A stretch of 64,000 bases of DNA from Dichotomocladium elegans (Eukaryota > Mucoromycota > Mucoromycetes > Mucorales > Lichtheimiaceae). The position numbers and the translations under genes are program-made. This document shows, piece after piece, positions 11,201-24,183 of this stretch (position 1 is its first letter; each line of letters opens with the position of its first letter). The notes beneath the pieces are model-generated. The model made no database searches, was not told the origin of the DNA, and worked only from the letters and a program-made list of their open reading frames with translations. The stretch is taken from assembly GCA_025716815.1 (NCBI GenBank), contig JAIXMN010000003.1:1054001-1118000 (forward strand). The letters are read 5' to 3'.

Positions 11201-14200
11201 AATCTCGGAATGCACGATTTCCTTGTGGGTGCGAATGCCGAAATAACCATCAAAAACCTTCTTATCACAAATGGACCAAGCTTCCTACAGTGGGCGGAAC
11301 GCCTATTTTATCATTGTGATTCCCTGAAAAACATTGAAAATGCACCCGCACTATCAGATAGCGAAAAAAGTATGTACAAGTGTATACGAAAACAACTTCT
11401 CTCATGCATTTTATTGCTGAACATAGAAGCCGTAGCCAAATGGGCGAATTGCTCTAAGAAATTTTTAGCTTATTGGGCGATGTGGGAATCATCAAGATAT
11501 TGTATTCTCTCAAGGTTGAGAACTCCATTTGGCGGCCCGGAACAGGTTAGTATTTACTATCATGTAGTTTCTGCCATCTCACGTAGCTATAGACATTGGC
11601 TGCTTTGGAAAGAATGTTGTCGGTTTTTACATCTATGGACATGAATCAATTCAGGTACTCGAGTTCGCACGTTGACAGACTTGATTCTAAAATGAAAACA
11701 ACAGGGATAACCCGGTTTGTCGAGAAAATCTATCCAATCTCCTTCTTCTCTTAGATCGCCTTGAGGTTCAAATTTATAACGCATCTTATGGTTCTGCGAC
11801 GAATGCACTTCCCTCAGTACCGCGATCGAGTCTGGCTTTTTTCCGAACAAATAGTAAAATATGCAAAGATTATTACTCCCGTATCCGCCCTAAGCTACTA
11901 GCGGCTGCCAAAATGCTACATGATGATGCATTTCTTATTCGAAATGGCCTTGAGGTAAGTATCGTCATCGAAACTTATATATAACAAACTAACTGCTTCG
12001 CGACAGGCTCTAAAAGAGAAAGAGATGTGTCTATCAGTAAAAGGCATGACTGACCTAGGGAGTTGGTTTGCTGAACTTAACTCGGTTCTTTGTGACATCG
12101 GTAATTTCTTCTTTGTTTTCTTTTTGCGACATGGGCTAACGATATATATAGTGAATGCCTGCATACGCCAGACCTCAAGTGACTTGATCTATGGGATTCA
12201 ATCTTGGTATAAGCGTGTGATCAAGAGCATATCGCAATCTTGGCCCGCTTTTCAAAAGGAGTGGCACTTTCCAGCGTTAATAGGTCCTATTGCTAGAGGT
12301 AATTTATCGAAGTTGGAGGAAATATTGTGTTAACTCTTAATAGATAAGCATGTTGTTCATCAGTCGCTTGGAGCAACTTGGTTCCATATTGCCGGGCTAT
12401 TTGCCACGGTACGTATCAATGTCAACGCTATTTTTCTAACATTCTAATACGCTTTCGCAACCAAAGGCACAACATGAGTCTGCGATCAAATCCCTCAAGA
12501 CATTACACGAGGCTCTTGGTCGAGATGAATACGGAATATTGGATATGCTGGATAATCAGGTAAATTTAAACCGGATGATCAGAAAAAACCACTTACATTG
12601 TTTAAAAGGCATTGGACTATTATACCTGTATTGAAGATTATGATGCCATAAAGTACCTATACAATGCGAATGGATCAATGTTCAGTAGAATCTTGTCACA
12701 AGAACTGATGGTCTTTGCAAATACCGATCGTGGAGACGGGATCCAACCGCCATGCAATATTTCAGATTTTTACGCGTCTTTGGGTGATCTGAATATTCTG
12801 GAGAGTCTCCAAATCGGAAGACTTATACAATTTCAGCGCTGGATCAGTACAGAAGGAACCGCAAAGGATACACAGAAGATGATCGATGGACTTTTGGGTG
12901 ATCGTGCTCGACTGTCGCTGGAAGGAGCTTTACCAACAAAAAGCAGCATGGTTGAAATGCAACTTTATCGACAGTCGTCTTCAAACCTTATACGCAGTCT
13001 CGAGCATTACCTTCGTTCAGATCCTTCGAAATTTGAGTACGACACTGAGGCCACCAAAACTTGGGGGCGGATCGTAAATTACTTGAACCATCACCTCCGT
13101 TTAACAGATGACAGGAAACTCGAGTCATGTATTGCAAAAATCCAATTACACGCATCAAAAGCAGCACGCAAGGAGTTCAACACAGACATTGCCGGTCAGT
13201 GGCTCAACAACATTTCGAATGTGGACCAAGTCAGATACCAAGTACTCTACGAGAAGGCAAAGGGACTTTTGTTAAACCATAACGAGGGAGCACATGGAAA
13301 AGCGATCGATATCCTCAGTGATCTTGTATCTCAGCTAGAAACGAGCCGCGACATGGATGAGAGACTATATGGGAAAGCATGCCTTGCGATTGCCATGATT
13401 TTAAAAGAAGACCATGATGATTATAGCAAGGATCCACAGTTTATGAATAAGCTTCGTCATCTCCAGACTCCAACAGAAGATGCTACCAGCATGCAGTCTT
13501 CTCAATCTCCCATTGAAACTGCCATTACTGCAGTTCTCAGGAAACCAGTGGATCGATCCACTAAATACAGTAAGCCATGGTTCCAGTATGCGACTTACCA
13601 TTACAAGCAAGGGTGGAAGATCCTTGATGATCTAGTTCGAAGCGATCCCGTCATGCCCGTCGTCTCTTGGGCAAAGTCACGCCTCATAACTCAATTGAAG
13701 GGAGACAATGATTCGGTTGAGCTGGAAAAGGTACTTGCCACCCGTTAATAAACATCATTAGGTGTTATCTAAACTGACCAACCGTATAGCAAATCCGAAG
13801 TTTTCTTCAGAAGCATTCTGGAACAATGCCGCTTAAAGATGACGTGATTTTTATGCGTGGCTTACAGCAGTACTTACCAAGAGGGAGCGCACCTGTAGTA
13901 TCTATCTTGCAATCACTTTACGATAGTGTCATTGATACATTCCGAATCTCAGCAAGCGCATATTTCCAATACTTGTCTGTGGAGGAATATCACGACCAGG
14001 TGATTATAAAGAAAACGGTAACTATAAATATCTAACATAGTTTATATTAGGGATCAAACGGTCGGCATGGGTCCACATCTATGATCATTACAGCAACTTT
14101 AAGGCTTCTTCGCATTCTTATCAAGTATGGAGATCCCCTCCAACATGTCTTTTTAGATAATATTGAACGTGTTCGGATCGAGCCATGGAAGCGAATCATT

Positions 14201-17200
14201 CCTCAGCTATTTGCACGCTTGAATCATCCTGCCAGAGTGGTGCAAAAAGTAATTGCGAAACTGCTTGATCGTATATGCGCGGAATACCCACGGGAAATCA
14301 TCTACGACGTGATTGTCAGCCACACCTCTCCGAAAACAAACAGCGATACGAAGCAGCTATTAGGCATTATCGCTAATCAGATGATGACTAATAACAGAGA
14401 GCTTTGGATATCCACGCAACGTATGGCAGAGGAGCTTGAGAAAATTACGGTACTATGGGAGGAACGTTGGTCGTACAAGATCGCTTCCCTAGCATTCAAT
14501 GTGATGGAGCTTATGCCGAAACTCGACCAGGAGGTGGCTCGACTGGAGAACAACAGAGAAAAATTGACGCAGGAGCAAATTGAGAAAGCTTTTTTCGAGT
14601 GTTACGACAGCGTGATGAAATTTGTCATTTCGGCTATCGACAAGCTACTTAACAATACAATCATGTCAGACTCTCCTAAATCACCTCATGAACAATGGTT
14701 TACAAAAGCATTTGGGACGGCCATCAAACAAGCATTTGTCCTTTTGCAAAATCCGAACTCTATGGCAACCTATCGAAAAGGCTGGGATATGTTCATTCAG
14801 GTATATTGATTTATGCTTTATTATACCTGCATGCTGAGACAGAAGGCCGATAGATCAACAGAGAGCTTGTTATCGAAACTCACAAAGTCCGGGTGCTTGA
14901 GCTTCAGAACATATCGCCTTACCTTGCATCCTTACGTAGCACACAGATGTGCGTACCAGGGGTGAGCAACGACGAAGAATCGTGTGTCATTGAATCATTT
15001 GATTCTAGCGTTGTGATCCTGCCAACGAAAACAAAGCCAAAAAAACTCGATCTACATGGATCGGATGGGAGAAAGTATTCTTATCTCTTCAAAGGACTCG
15101 AAGATCTTCATCTGGACGAGCGTGTGATGCAGTTACTTAATACTGTCAACGGGCTTCTAATCGAAGATAAAGCTGCAGCTGCACGTTTCCTCAAGACTCG
15201 GACATACGCGGTCATCCCTCTCAGCGACCACTCCGGCATGATTCAGTGGGTCAATGACGCCACTCCATTATTCGCACTGTACAAGAAATGGCAAAGACGA
15301 GAGCAAGCGGCACAGATGCTGATGGCCAATGACAAGGTTGCGGAGGAACACCCAGTACCCCAAAGACCAACAGAGATTTTCATGAAGAAGATCGAGAGCG
15401 CTCTACGTGCGGAGGGCCTCCGGGTTACTACAAACAGGCGTCACTGGCCTCAACATGTATTGAAGAAGGTGTTCCTCGAACTCGTGAAAGAAACTCCTGG
15501 AGATCTACTCAGCAAAGAAATATGGTGTTCAAGCTCAGACGTGGCGGAATGGTTACGAAAGAGCACCTCTTTTAGTCGATCACTGGCAGTCATGTCGGTT
15601 ATCGGCTATATCATCGGCTTGGGCGACCGTCACCTTGATAACATGCTGGTGGACTATCAATCAGGGGAAATAATACACATCGATTACAATGTTTGCTTCG
15701 AGAAGGGCCGGCAACTTCGTGTTCCTGAGCTTGTCCCCTTTCGACTGACGCAAAACTTGTTCCATGCCCTTGGAATAACAGGTGTCGATGGTGTATTCCG
15801 TAATGCGGCCGAAGAAACATTGAGGGTTCTCCGAAAGCACAAAGAGGTGCTGATGACATTGCTGGACGCCTTTGTATATGACCCTCTTGTACATTGGGCA
15901 AATGAAGCAGGCGAGGCAGAGGAACGACAGATGATGGAACTTCAAGCGAACCTGGTCTTGGTTGCTGCTAGATTGGGTAAGAAAGCACTAAGCATTTGCC
16001 CTGTGTAATTATTAACAGCACAATAGGTGATAAAAAAGTCCAGTACGATGAATCCCAGAGAGATATAACAGAAACTATAACTAGAGTACTTGACGACCTT
16101 CAACGCACATACCATATCGATTCGGAGAGTATACTGGATGAAGGGAGCGAAGATGATGGCGAGCTTGAAAATGAGGTGGAAATTGCGAAAAAGAACATCC
16201 TCGCCATTACTGAAGAATTCAAGTCATGGAATATGAAGCATGTCGACGTTATATCCGCACTGATGGACGTAAGTGGGGACACCTGATATTCTCTTCATTG
16301 CTTCGCTAATCGACTGTATTCAGGACACCAAATTACAGCAACTTGTGAACACTTCTCAACAGCCAAGTCATATGATGACTGCGATAAGCTCAAAAATAGG
16401 ACATATGGAGCATGGAGCATCCTCTCAACAGCTTATTACGGGATTCTTCGATTGGTCCAAGTCCAGAGCGGTAGCTTATCAGCACTGCGCAGAAACATTG
16501 GTCTCCTACCGACACTTAGCTCAGCCTGTGGTGCCGAAACTGCTCAATCAGGATGTCTGTGGGACTTGGCCATCGTTGGAGGAGCTCAGTAGCCAATCTT
16601 ATCAGAGACCCAAGGCTGAGGAGTTGAAAAGACAGCTTCAGACAGATCGTTTTTCGCAAGCATTGCAAGGGCTAGAGAGTAGAGCATTCAACTTCAGAAG
16701 CCATATTGCACAAATCATCAGCTCTACTGGCAGCAAGATCACCCAACTGCAGCAAATGCACGAACAATTAAGGCACCAGTTCCAAGTCGATAAGATACTC
16801 AGGAGAGATCAAGTCCTTTTGAAACATGCATTTCTCGATTGTTTAGCGATTTTTGAAGGCCCATTCCGGCGGCTGGACACAGAAGAAGGATCCGAAGCTA
16901 CCGCTCAGAGCCTCTATTCAGATTTTCTGCCAGAGATTCTGCATGAAGTGGAGAGTCGTTCGCACTCTGGTTGCTTTGGCCAATCGTCGTATATACCAGG
17001 ATTGCTCGCTTCTACAGCGTACTTGGAAAGCTTTTCAGGAATGCTTGAAGGTATGCTTGTTGAATGATCTCTTATGAAGGCTCAAACTAAGATTGTCCTC
17101 TAGTCTTTCTTCGACATGAAGACCTAAATGTCGAGATAGATGTCCTAAAGGCGACCTTCCCATGTGCTAGATCGTTGGATTCAATAGAAGACGACTGCCT

Positions 17201-19669
17201 AATGCTCTGTGAAGCTGTGCTCCAACAACTTTTATTTGGAGGCGACCAAACGAAGATTTTATTACTCGAGCTTCTGGAATCGCTTGATCAAGCAAATGAT
17301 AAAGATATGGTAACTCTCCTGGCTTCTTTTTTTTTTAAAAAAAAAACCTTGGAAAAGGGATTGGAAACTTACAAATCATCTGGATAGCTCTGTAAAAAAC
17401 AATCAGTTGGAGGCATTGAAACCGCATTCTTGTTTGACATGTTGATGAAACCATTTGAGAATATTGATCGATATTGCGATACTTTGAGCGTAAGAAAATA
17501 TAAGATATAACTTTCTTGGAAGCTAATATACAGATAAAAAAGGCTATGCCTGATCTATCATCAGAAGAGATAGATTCGATAATATTATCATATTGCCGTT
17601 GCAAACGCAAGGTAAGTTAGATGACCATCGGATGTATGATAGTCCAGCTGACTCGTAACAAGGTTGTGATCTGCATCTTAAAAGAATGCATTAAGCATGT
17701 GGATCGAATCCCGTCTGAAGGATGGACTTCATCTATTTTATCTTCTTGGGCCATGACGTATAATGCGACAATAAGTGGGCATATAGAAGAATTTGTGCGA
17801 GTAGCGATCGGCTCCATAGTGTTACCCATGCTCAACATGTCCCTGCAGTCTCTTCGCCAAGCACTGAGTGACCTGCCCAACCCAAGCGAAAATTCTTTGG
17901 AATCTCAGCAACGTAAGGAAGTTGTTCACGCAATACAGCAGATTTCAATTGCTGGCTGCAGCGAACGGCTGCTGAAAATCGTAAGTTATATAGAATCTTC
18001 ATGACGCGTGTTAAATTTTGCGTGTGTTAGGCGGACGGGTTTAGAACTGGATATACCCGGTATTTGGAAGCTTACGACAGCGACATTCAGCGATTCCATT
18101 GGTTCAATGCGCCCTATATCCTCAAGGACCGTCCGCTATATCCCAGCCAGGTAATAAAGCTCTGGAAGTCAATTGCGCTGATGTTTATTTAACTTATATC
18201 TTCATCTAGATCGCGGTCAGTTTGTCCAAAGGAACAGAGCTCATTAATGAACTTGGGCATAATCTGCAGCAGTTGAACGAAGAGTTCAGCCAGTGGCATT
18301 CTCAACAGCCGATTGACCCAGAACGGGGAACGATATACCAAAATTGGGAGATATGCTATCAAGAGGAAGTGAAACTGGTATATTATCGATATGTGTATTG
18401 AGGGAGGTCTGCTGCTGATGGTCCTCTCTTGCGGCTGTTTTAGTGGGCACAAATGATAGACGTACTCAAAACGATCAATCACCTGGAAATCTTCCGTGAA
18501 GGATACACACAAGCTATATCAATGAAGGAAGATATCATCAGTAACTTGCTGCCATTTATATCGAGTAACGAAAGGTACGACAAACAAACATGGTTGCTGT
18601 CGATATCTGAACCATTTCAATTAGTGAGGCTGCAGCTACAATAATCCAGGAAGAAACGCCAATGGTTAGTACGAGAGATATGTTCTGTGATTGATAATGC
18701 TAATATGTATCCATTCAAAAAAAGCTTGTAGCCCCAGAGATGCTCAAAGAAGCTCAAGACAGACTCTCCAGAATTGACGTCACGCTTACTTTATTAAAGT
18801 CACCGCTTGACGGAATACTGTCGCTGCTGGAGTCGATTAGTATTATCGAGGTCGACGACGATAGTGAATTAAAATCTGTCCACCAGAGCGCGAAGGTAAG
18901 AGTTGCATTTTACGGTTAGTCTAAAGGATCATTTCTGAACGGATACTGCCGGATAGACTGCATTGGATGAATACCAGTGGATTCAGACGAATATGAAAGA
19001 AATCCTTGGGGAGCCTAAGACTCAGAATGCCGATTGGACACTCTCTCGATTGGTACTACTACTAAAAGCTCTAACACTCGATCCTCTATTAATCGCGAGG
19101 TTTTTTTTTGTGCGTGTGTAGCGTGATGCGGTAGCAGCTATGGGCGACCATATTCAAAGTCTCTTTGTAGCTCTACATACGCTAGAGGATTACGGGTTAG
19201 ACAGACAAGGAGACGATCAAAAACAAGTGACAAATACGGAGATTCCCGAAGAAGAAGGAAGCCAGATAGAGATGGGTTTGCTTTCGGAACGAGGCGAGAA
19301 GCCCAATCAACGCCAATCCGAGTCTGATCAGGGTGAGATTGGGTTTATTTGACGATGTTACGGGTAGGGAGGGAGAACGGACATAAAGTAACAAAAGGAA
19401 AACTAGGTCCCGTCCAGACAAACCAGACTGCACAGCGGCAAGACGCCCAAGTGCTTAGCATCATGAGACGCATCCGGTCAAAGCTTGAAGGGAAAGATTT
19501 CGGTGTTCATCAGAAAATGAGCATCTCAGAACAGGTGAACAAGAAGGAAAGAGAGCAAGAGACGGATTGTATACTAAGCATACATCAACAGGTCGAGAAA
19601 AGTATCGAACAGGCGATGCAGGTCGATAACCTCTGCATGATGTATGAAGGATGGACGAGTTGGGTTTAG
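8238..19669 (+). CDS. SMG1: SMG1, nonsense-mediated decay PI3K-like kinase
   Basis: SMG1 phosphorylates UPF1 in the cytoplasm during nonsense-mediated mRNA decay. The 11.4-kb gene has dozens of introns of about 50-80 bp and should encode roughly 3,000 residues. The N-terminal half is alpha-helical, consistent with HEAT/FAT repeats. The kinase exon (about 14890-15975) is diagnostic. It has TKTKPKKLDLHGSDGRKYSY, YLFKGLEDLHLDERVMQLL, PLFALYKKWQRRE, a WPQHVLKKVF helix, GYIIGLGDRHLDNMLVDY (catalytic loop), and HIDYNVCFEKG with the DYN form of the DFG motif that SMG1 uses. A region of about 1,000 residues separates the kinase from the FATC end, as in animal SMG1. The last residues, DNLCMMYEGWTSWV before the TAG at 19669, are a canonical FATC motif. 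The start at 8238 opens a basic, Ser-rich, disordered leader. The gene ends 25 bp from the stop of the convergent RasGEF gene. Exact exon count was not resolved. Confidence 0.95.
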
Positions 19670-19694
19670 ATAGAGTATTTACTATAAATGCTAG

Positions 19695-22474
19695 TCAGTC
19701 TTCGCAGAGCAGGCTAATCCTGTAAATTTCTGCATTGTCCAATACAGCTAAATTCTTGAGCTGATTGTAAAGTTCAGGGTGTTGCTGAAAGATATAAGCT
19801 CTTGATAGCACCTGAAACGCCATGACATGCTTAACAATCGATGCTGGGAGGAAAAAAAAAATAGGCTCAGTAGGCGCCATCATAAACTTTTATTGGGTAC
19901 ATACCTGTAATACGACACTTGTTATAGTTGATTAAATGCGTACTTAGTCTTGAACATAACTCTGCATCATCATCATCATTGTCAATATCATTGAATGATG
20001 TGGTCTCATTTTGATGAGTATCCAGCGCAATGACAGTCGGTAACTCTGAATTGAAGACCAGGTCTGAAAGATAAAGACCTAGAAATGGAATGCACCCTTG
20101 AATGCCCTTGATTTCAGCAGGATTCATGTGTGATCTTGTCAAAACACTCTCAAGAGCAGATGATTCGTCGATGGATTCAAGCGCTTCGCTCATGGCCGCC
20201 CGTATGTTCTTCCAGTTCAAAAAGGGCTTAGCAAGTTCTTTTAACTCGTTAAATATCTGAATCTCGTACTGATCAATGCGCTGCCATGTCTTCTCGAGAC
20301 GCGTGACTGCAGGAGACTGGAGGCCAAGTAGTATCTGCATCAGCGTACTATAGTTCCGATGATGATAACATTTCTGTATGTTTGTCAGTCCTGTAAGTAG
20401 ATCTGACGCCTATTTCGTTGTTGTTGTTGTTGTTGGAAAAACTTACCAGGGCGATGCGGATGTATTTCTCGACCACCAACACTCGGGTGTCCAACGATTG
20501 GGTTTGGACAACTTCTGAAGCAATCCATTGGCAGGCCTTTTCCAATATTCAGTTTTGACGGTCCTAGTCGCTAGAATGTGTCTTTTTCCTTTTACCATGT
20601 TGAAGTAATTAATTAACTGCTCAACTCCGAGCGCGTCCAAACGATACTCTTCTATCGGCGAAGTACTTCGTTTGTTGCGGTTCCTCCACCGCAGCTCTAC
20701 GAGTTCGTTCCATGTTACATCCTGGAGCATTTGCTGCTCAATCAAACAGAACTGCTGGGAAATGAGCTCGGATCGATAGCGCAAGATGAGTGGGTGATAA
20801 AGAGGGGTTGGTGTCGGAAATGAATTAGACCGATCCGAAGATCGACATTCAGGAGTCGGAGATGAAATGGGCGGATCGTAGATATCGGAGTGTGGAGAAC
20901 AATTATGCCCAGGAGTAAGCGTCGGATTTGTAGCTGTTTGGTGAGTATGCTGACGATTAACGTTGAGGGTATTTGGTTCAGGCTCTTGACGTTGATGATG
21001 AGAAGAGCCTACAACATTGCTGTACATGGCAGGAACAGATCGTTTAATCGTTTTGAGTCGAAAATTCAATCGTGCCGACCACGCGTTATTTTCATTGACG
21101 CTCCTTTGCGAGTTTGTCGAGTGTCGTCGGGCGCGACTCAGAAAAGAAAGTGCTGGAGTTGATACCGATGACTTCAACCGTCGCTGAATATCCTTTACGC
21201 TATCTATGGCAGAGACATGCTGGTGCAAGAGGGGTGGTGCACTGACACAGGACGTAGTAGAGCATTGTGAGGGATTTGGGGTGGTTGAACGGCTTGCAGG
21301 CTGCGAGAGAAATGCGTCAACATACAATACTGAAGAGCGTACTGATCGCGTTTCTCTGGGATTTCTAGCGCTATTGAAGAATGAGCGCTGACGTTTGAAT
21401 ATGTTACGGAGACTCTCTATAATATGTGCATTTCGCGGTGATGCCATGATAAGCGGGTGTGTGCGAAGTTGTGAGAGAAATGTAGAGAGCATGAATCGCA
21501 AAGTGCGGGATGTCGCAAAGTCATGTTGCCAGTAATGCGTTAGCCAGTAGCGTATCACAACAAAGGTACTAGTCAATGGAACACTGTCGATAAGCGAACG
21601 ACCATAGCACCCATCGTGTTTTATTACTCGTCATACCGTATCCGCACACTGAGGCGATCGTCGGTATCCTGCATAAGTGCCCATCGAAACCGAAGAATCA
21701 GCAGTTTGCAGAGCTTGATGCCCGTCAAGAATTGCCGATAGGTTAAGAAGAAGACAAGAATAAGCTCAGAATCTAGCAAGACGATTAACTGCCTGGGGTA
21801 TTTAAACACTCATCGCGATCCTCAAGTTACCTATATCATTCGTTAGCTTCTCCACGAGCTTTTCAATTGTGGCTGAGTTTACGACATTTGGATTATCGTC
21901 TCGTTTGCTGAATGTGATGAATTGGCTTGAATGATCGATCAGGACGTCAAAAACATGGGGATCGTTCTCAATCGGAGGGGTTGGGGTTGGGTCTTTTTCT
22001 TCCACGCCGACCCATCCTAATGAAGATTGATTGTCCGCCGGACTATTTGCGGCTGCAATAATTGCAGACACAATGCCTTTTGGCGTTGGCTGCTGTGATG
22101 CTGTATCCGACGGTTGATGTCTCAACGAGTTGCTTGACCGGCGACAGCGGGATAAGCGTGGAATTGGGGCTGAACCCACTGTGTGCGGGCGAGTGAACAT
22201 CTTTGGCAGCTTGTAAGGTCCAGCGACTGAGTGGATTTGAGTGGAAGAGAGAGAATTGCTGGTGTATACAAAAAGCGGGTGTCGTATTAGTGGTGGACTA
22301 ACGATGAACTTTGATTCTCGAACAGCGCCTTGTTGCGGAGTACAAGGGCTTGCATTTTTGTCTCGTGGAAGACGCCTGTATATATATACATATATATATA
22401 TATATGTATGTATGTATTTTCCGCGGTGAGGATACCCAGACCATTCATACACTAGCACGCATTCACTCATTCAC

Positions 22475-22518
<44 letters not shown>

Positions 22519-22867
22519 GGAATAGAGAGCCCTAGGCCGGCAATAACAGACTTTTATCATTTGGTACGCACCCATTGACGGTTTTCACATGGAAGCAATC
22601 TTTCGCGCTCGAGCCACAGCAGGAAACATGGCGCCGCGGCCGCTGCTCCGTAGCAGATAACAAAGCGGAAACGTGGTCGAATGACGCTGGCAAGGACGCA
22701 TCGTCATAATGGAAATGTCCCTCGCGTGTATAAGTCTTTAATTTGTCCTCGACAGTGGATCGTTTCTTTCCTAGATCACCGACAGATTTCGAGCGTCGTC
22801 TATGCACGAACGATCGAGTGAATGACAGATAGTTATTAGAAAAGAAATGACGCCCAAACAGATTCAT
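19695..22867 (-). CDS. Ras guanine-nucleotide exchange factor (CDC25-like)
   Basis: This protein activates Ras-family GTPases by releasing GDP at membranes. From the N-terminus: a basic Ser/Arg-rich first exon (start 22867); a disordered region rich in Pro, Ser and Thr; a RasGEF_N (REM) module near 21550-21810 with FLTYRQFLTG and IRYWLTHYWQHDF; a long Ser/Thr-rich linker; and the catalytic domain from about 20760 to the end. The catalytic domain shows LDALGVEQLINYFNMV, then VVEKYIRIAL, then RNYSTLMQILLGLQSPAVTR and a TWQRIDQYE helix. The residues PFLGLYLSDLVF match the 'vPflGvyLtDl' block of the family. The end, HPELYNQLKNL, corresponds to the last helices. At least six introns interrupt the frame. 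The subfamily (Cdc25, Bud5 or other) cannot be decided. No SH3 domain was seen. Confidence 0.88.
22378..22412. repeat. (TA)/(TATG) microsatellite
   Basis: Alternating TA/CATA/TATG steps inside the likely first intron of the RasGEF gene. Low-complexity DNA with no coding role. Confidence 0.8.
22472..22518. repeat. (AC)n microsatellite
   Basis: About 20 near-perfect AC dinucleotides with two single-base interruptions, lying in the likely first intron of the RasGEF gene about 60 bp from the TA-rich repeat. Confidence 0.9.
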
Positions 22868-23531
22868 TGCGTTTTACTTCAACTGCCAGACTTTTATCAA
22901 GGGTGGTGGTGGCGACTGTTGCAAAAAGGGAGGAGAGGAACGCGACATAGCAGCGTAAAGTGATAAAGAGCGGGAGAGTGAAGAACCAATGTATCAATAA
23001 TGAAGGAGAGAAGGGTTGCAGTAAGGCCACCTGCGGGAAAGGGGATGATCATGGCTACGGGAAGCCATACCGAAAAGGATGTGCCTGGACCATTGTCGCT
23101 CTCTCTCCCCCTAAATAATCCCATTGTGCAGAGACGCATCTGGCCAATTGTGAACAGAACTAAAATCTTCTTTACTATTCGGATTACACCATCATTCCAT
23201 GCCAGATACAATTATCCCTTTTTTGTCGCCGTGCCTCCTTCATTCCAGATTCCTACTCGGCAATTAATCTTGGTTCACGGTGGAAAGAGAGCCATGACAG
23301 GTGATACAGACAGAGACAGTGAAAAAGAAGCATATTGCTGCTCTTAATGCGTTCGATCTTATTGTTCTTCAGAAAACATTAGAGGGGGCCAGGGAGAGGA
23401 GTTGTGTCTCCAGGTATTTACAGTACGACGGTCGTGTGCCAAGACAAATCACGAAAACGGAGAGAAGTCCGGCATTTTCCTTTTTTGTCCACACCATGAA
23501 TTAGCGCGCATGCAGAACACACGATTCAACC
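22868..23531. other. Upstream region of RasGEF, no gene seen
   Basis: Overlapping frames of 60-115 codons occur on both strands, but none has a recognisable domain and they compete for the same bases. The interval probably contains the RasGEF promoter and 5' leader. It also borders the decayed transposon tract that starts near 23.5 kb. Confidence 0.45.
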
Positions 23532-23942
23532 TTATCCTTTGTACTCTTTCATCAGATACGGAAAGCGCACCGCCACCCCGCAGATGCACATATGCGGCGC
23601 GGCCATACACTCTTGTCGGGCATCAAATTGCACATTTCCTAATCCGATATTTACAACATCTACGGAGTATTGCACATGTCCTCGTGCTTGGAAGCGATAG
23701 GCAGTGATTGTGCCACGCCTAAACGATTGTCTTTGGATGGTAGTTTCTAACGCGATAGTTTTGGGTTCTTGGCAATTGTCTGATATCCTTTTTCCGACCA
23801 TGCATGTGAACGCTTCATATACTGTACCGAATGCTGCTTTGTCTACAAAGACACGGTTTTTCGGATACTGTAATCCAGGCTTTATAATAACCATTCGTTC
23901 AGATGACTTCAAATCCATATACTGGTCATAATCAGTGGCCAT
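23532..23942 (-). CDS. Hypothetical protein, 136 residues
   Basis: An uninterrupted minus-strand frame that starts MATDYDQYMDLKSSER and includes VVNIGLGNVQFDARQEC and the cysteine-containing MCICGVAVRFPYL. I do not recognise it. It lies just beyond the helicase end of the decayed Helitron on the same strand, so it may be an accessory or captured ORF of that element or a separate relic. No signal peptide or membrane segment is visible. Its reality as an expressed gene is doubtful. Confidence 0.3.
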   Translation of the reverse strand: MATDYDQYMDLKSSERMVIIKPGLQYPKNRVFVDKAAFGTVYEAFTCMVGKRISDNCQEPKTIALETTIQRQSFRRGTITAYRFQARGHVQYSVDVVNIGLGNVQFDARQECMAAPHMCICGVAVRFPYLMKEYKG

Positions 23943-24183
23943 CAGAGCAACATCTTTTCACCCTCATCAATTGATAGCAACACATCTCGCTTTGCCCCAG
24001 CCCCCCATAAAATCTGTGCAGTAAGAGTTATAAATAACGTCAATATACATAAATCTTTCGCCAAAAGGATGTAGTCATAAGGTAAAAAAATAAGTATTGG
24101 TGATATTATATACATATAGGAATGGAAGATAAGTTACTAGGAAATTATAGTAAATATAAGAATAAGATAGATAAAAGGATGCT

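Noticed and set aside
22311..22535. Frame with TH repeats
   Set aside because: Simple translation of the AC microsatellite in a RasGEF intron.
24120..24180. Possible Helitron 3' end (CTAG followed by T on the minus strand)
   Set aside because: The bases just before it are AT-rich with no GC hairpin, so the terminator structure is not supported.
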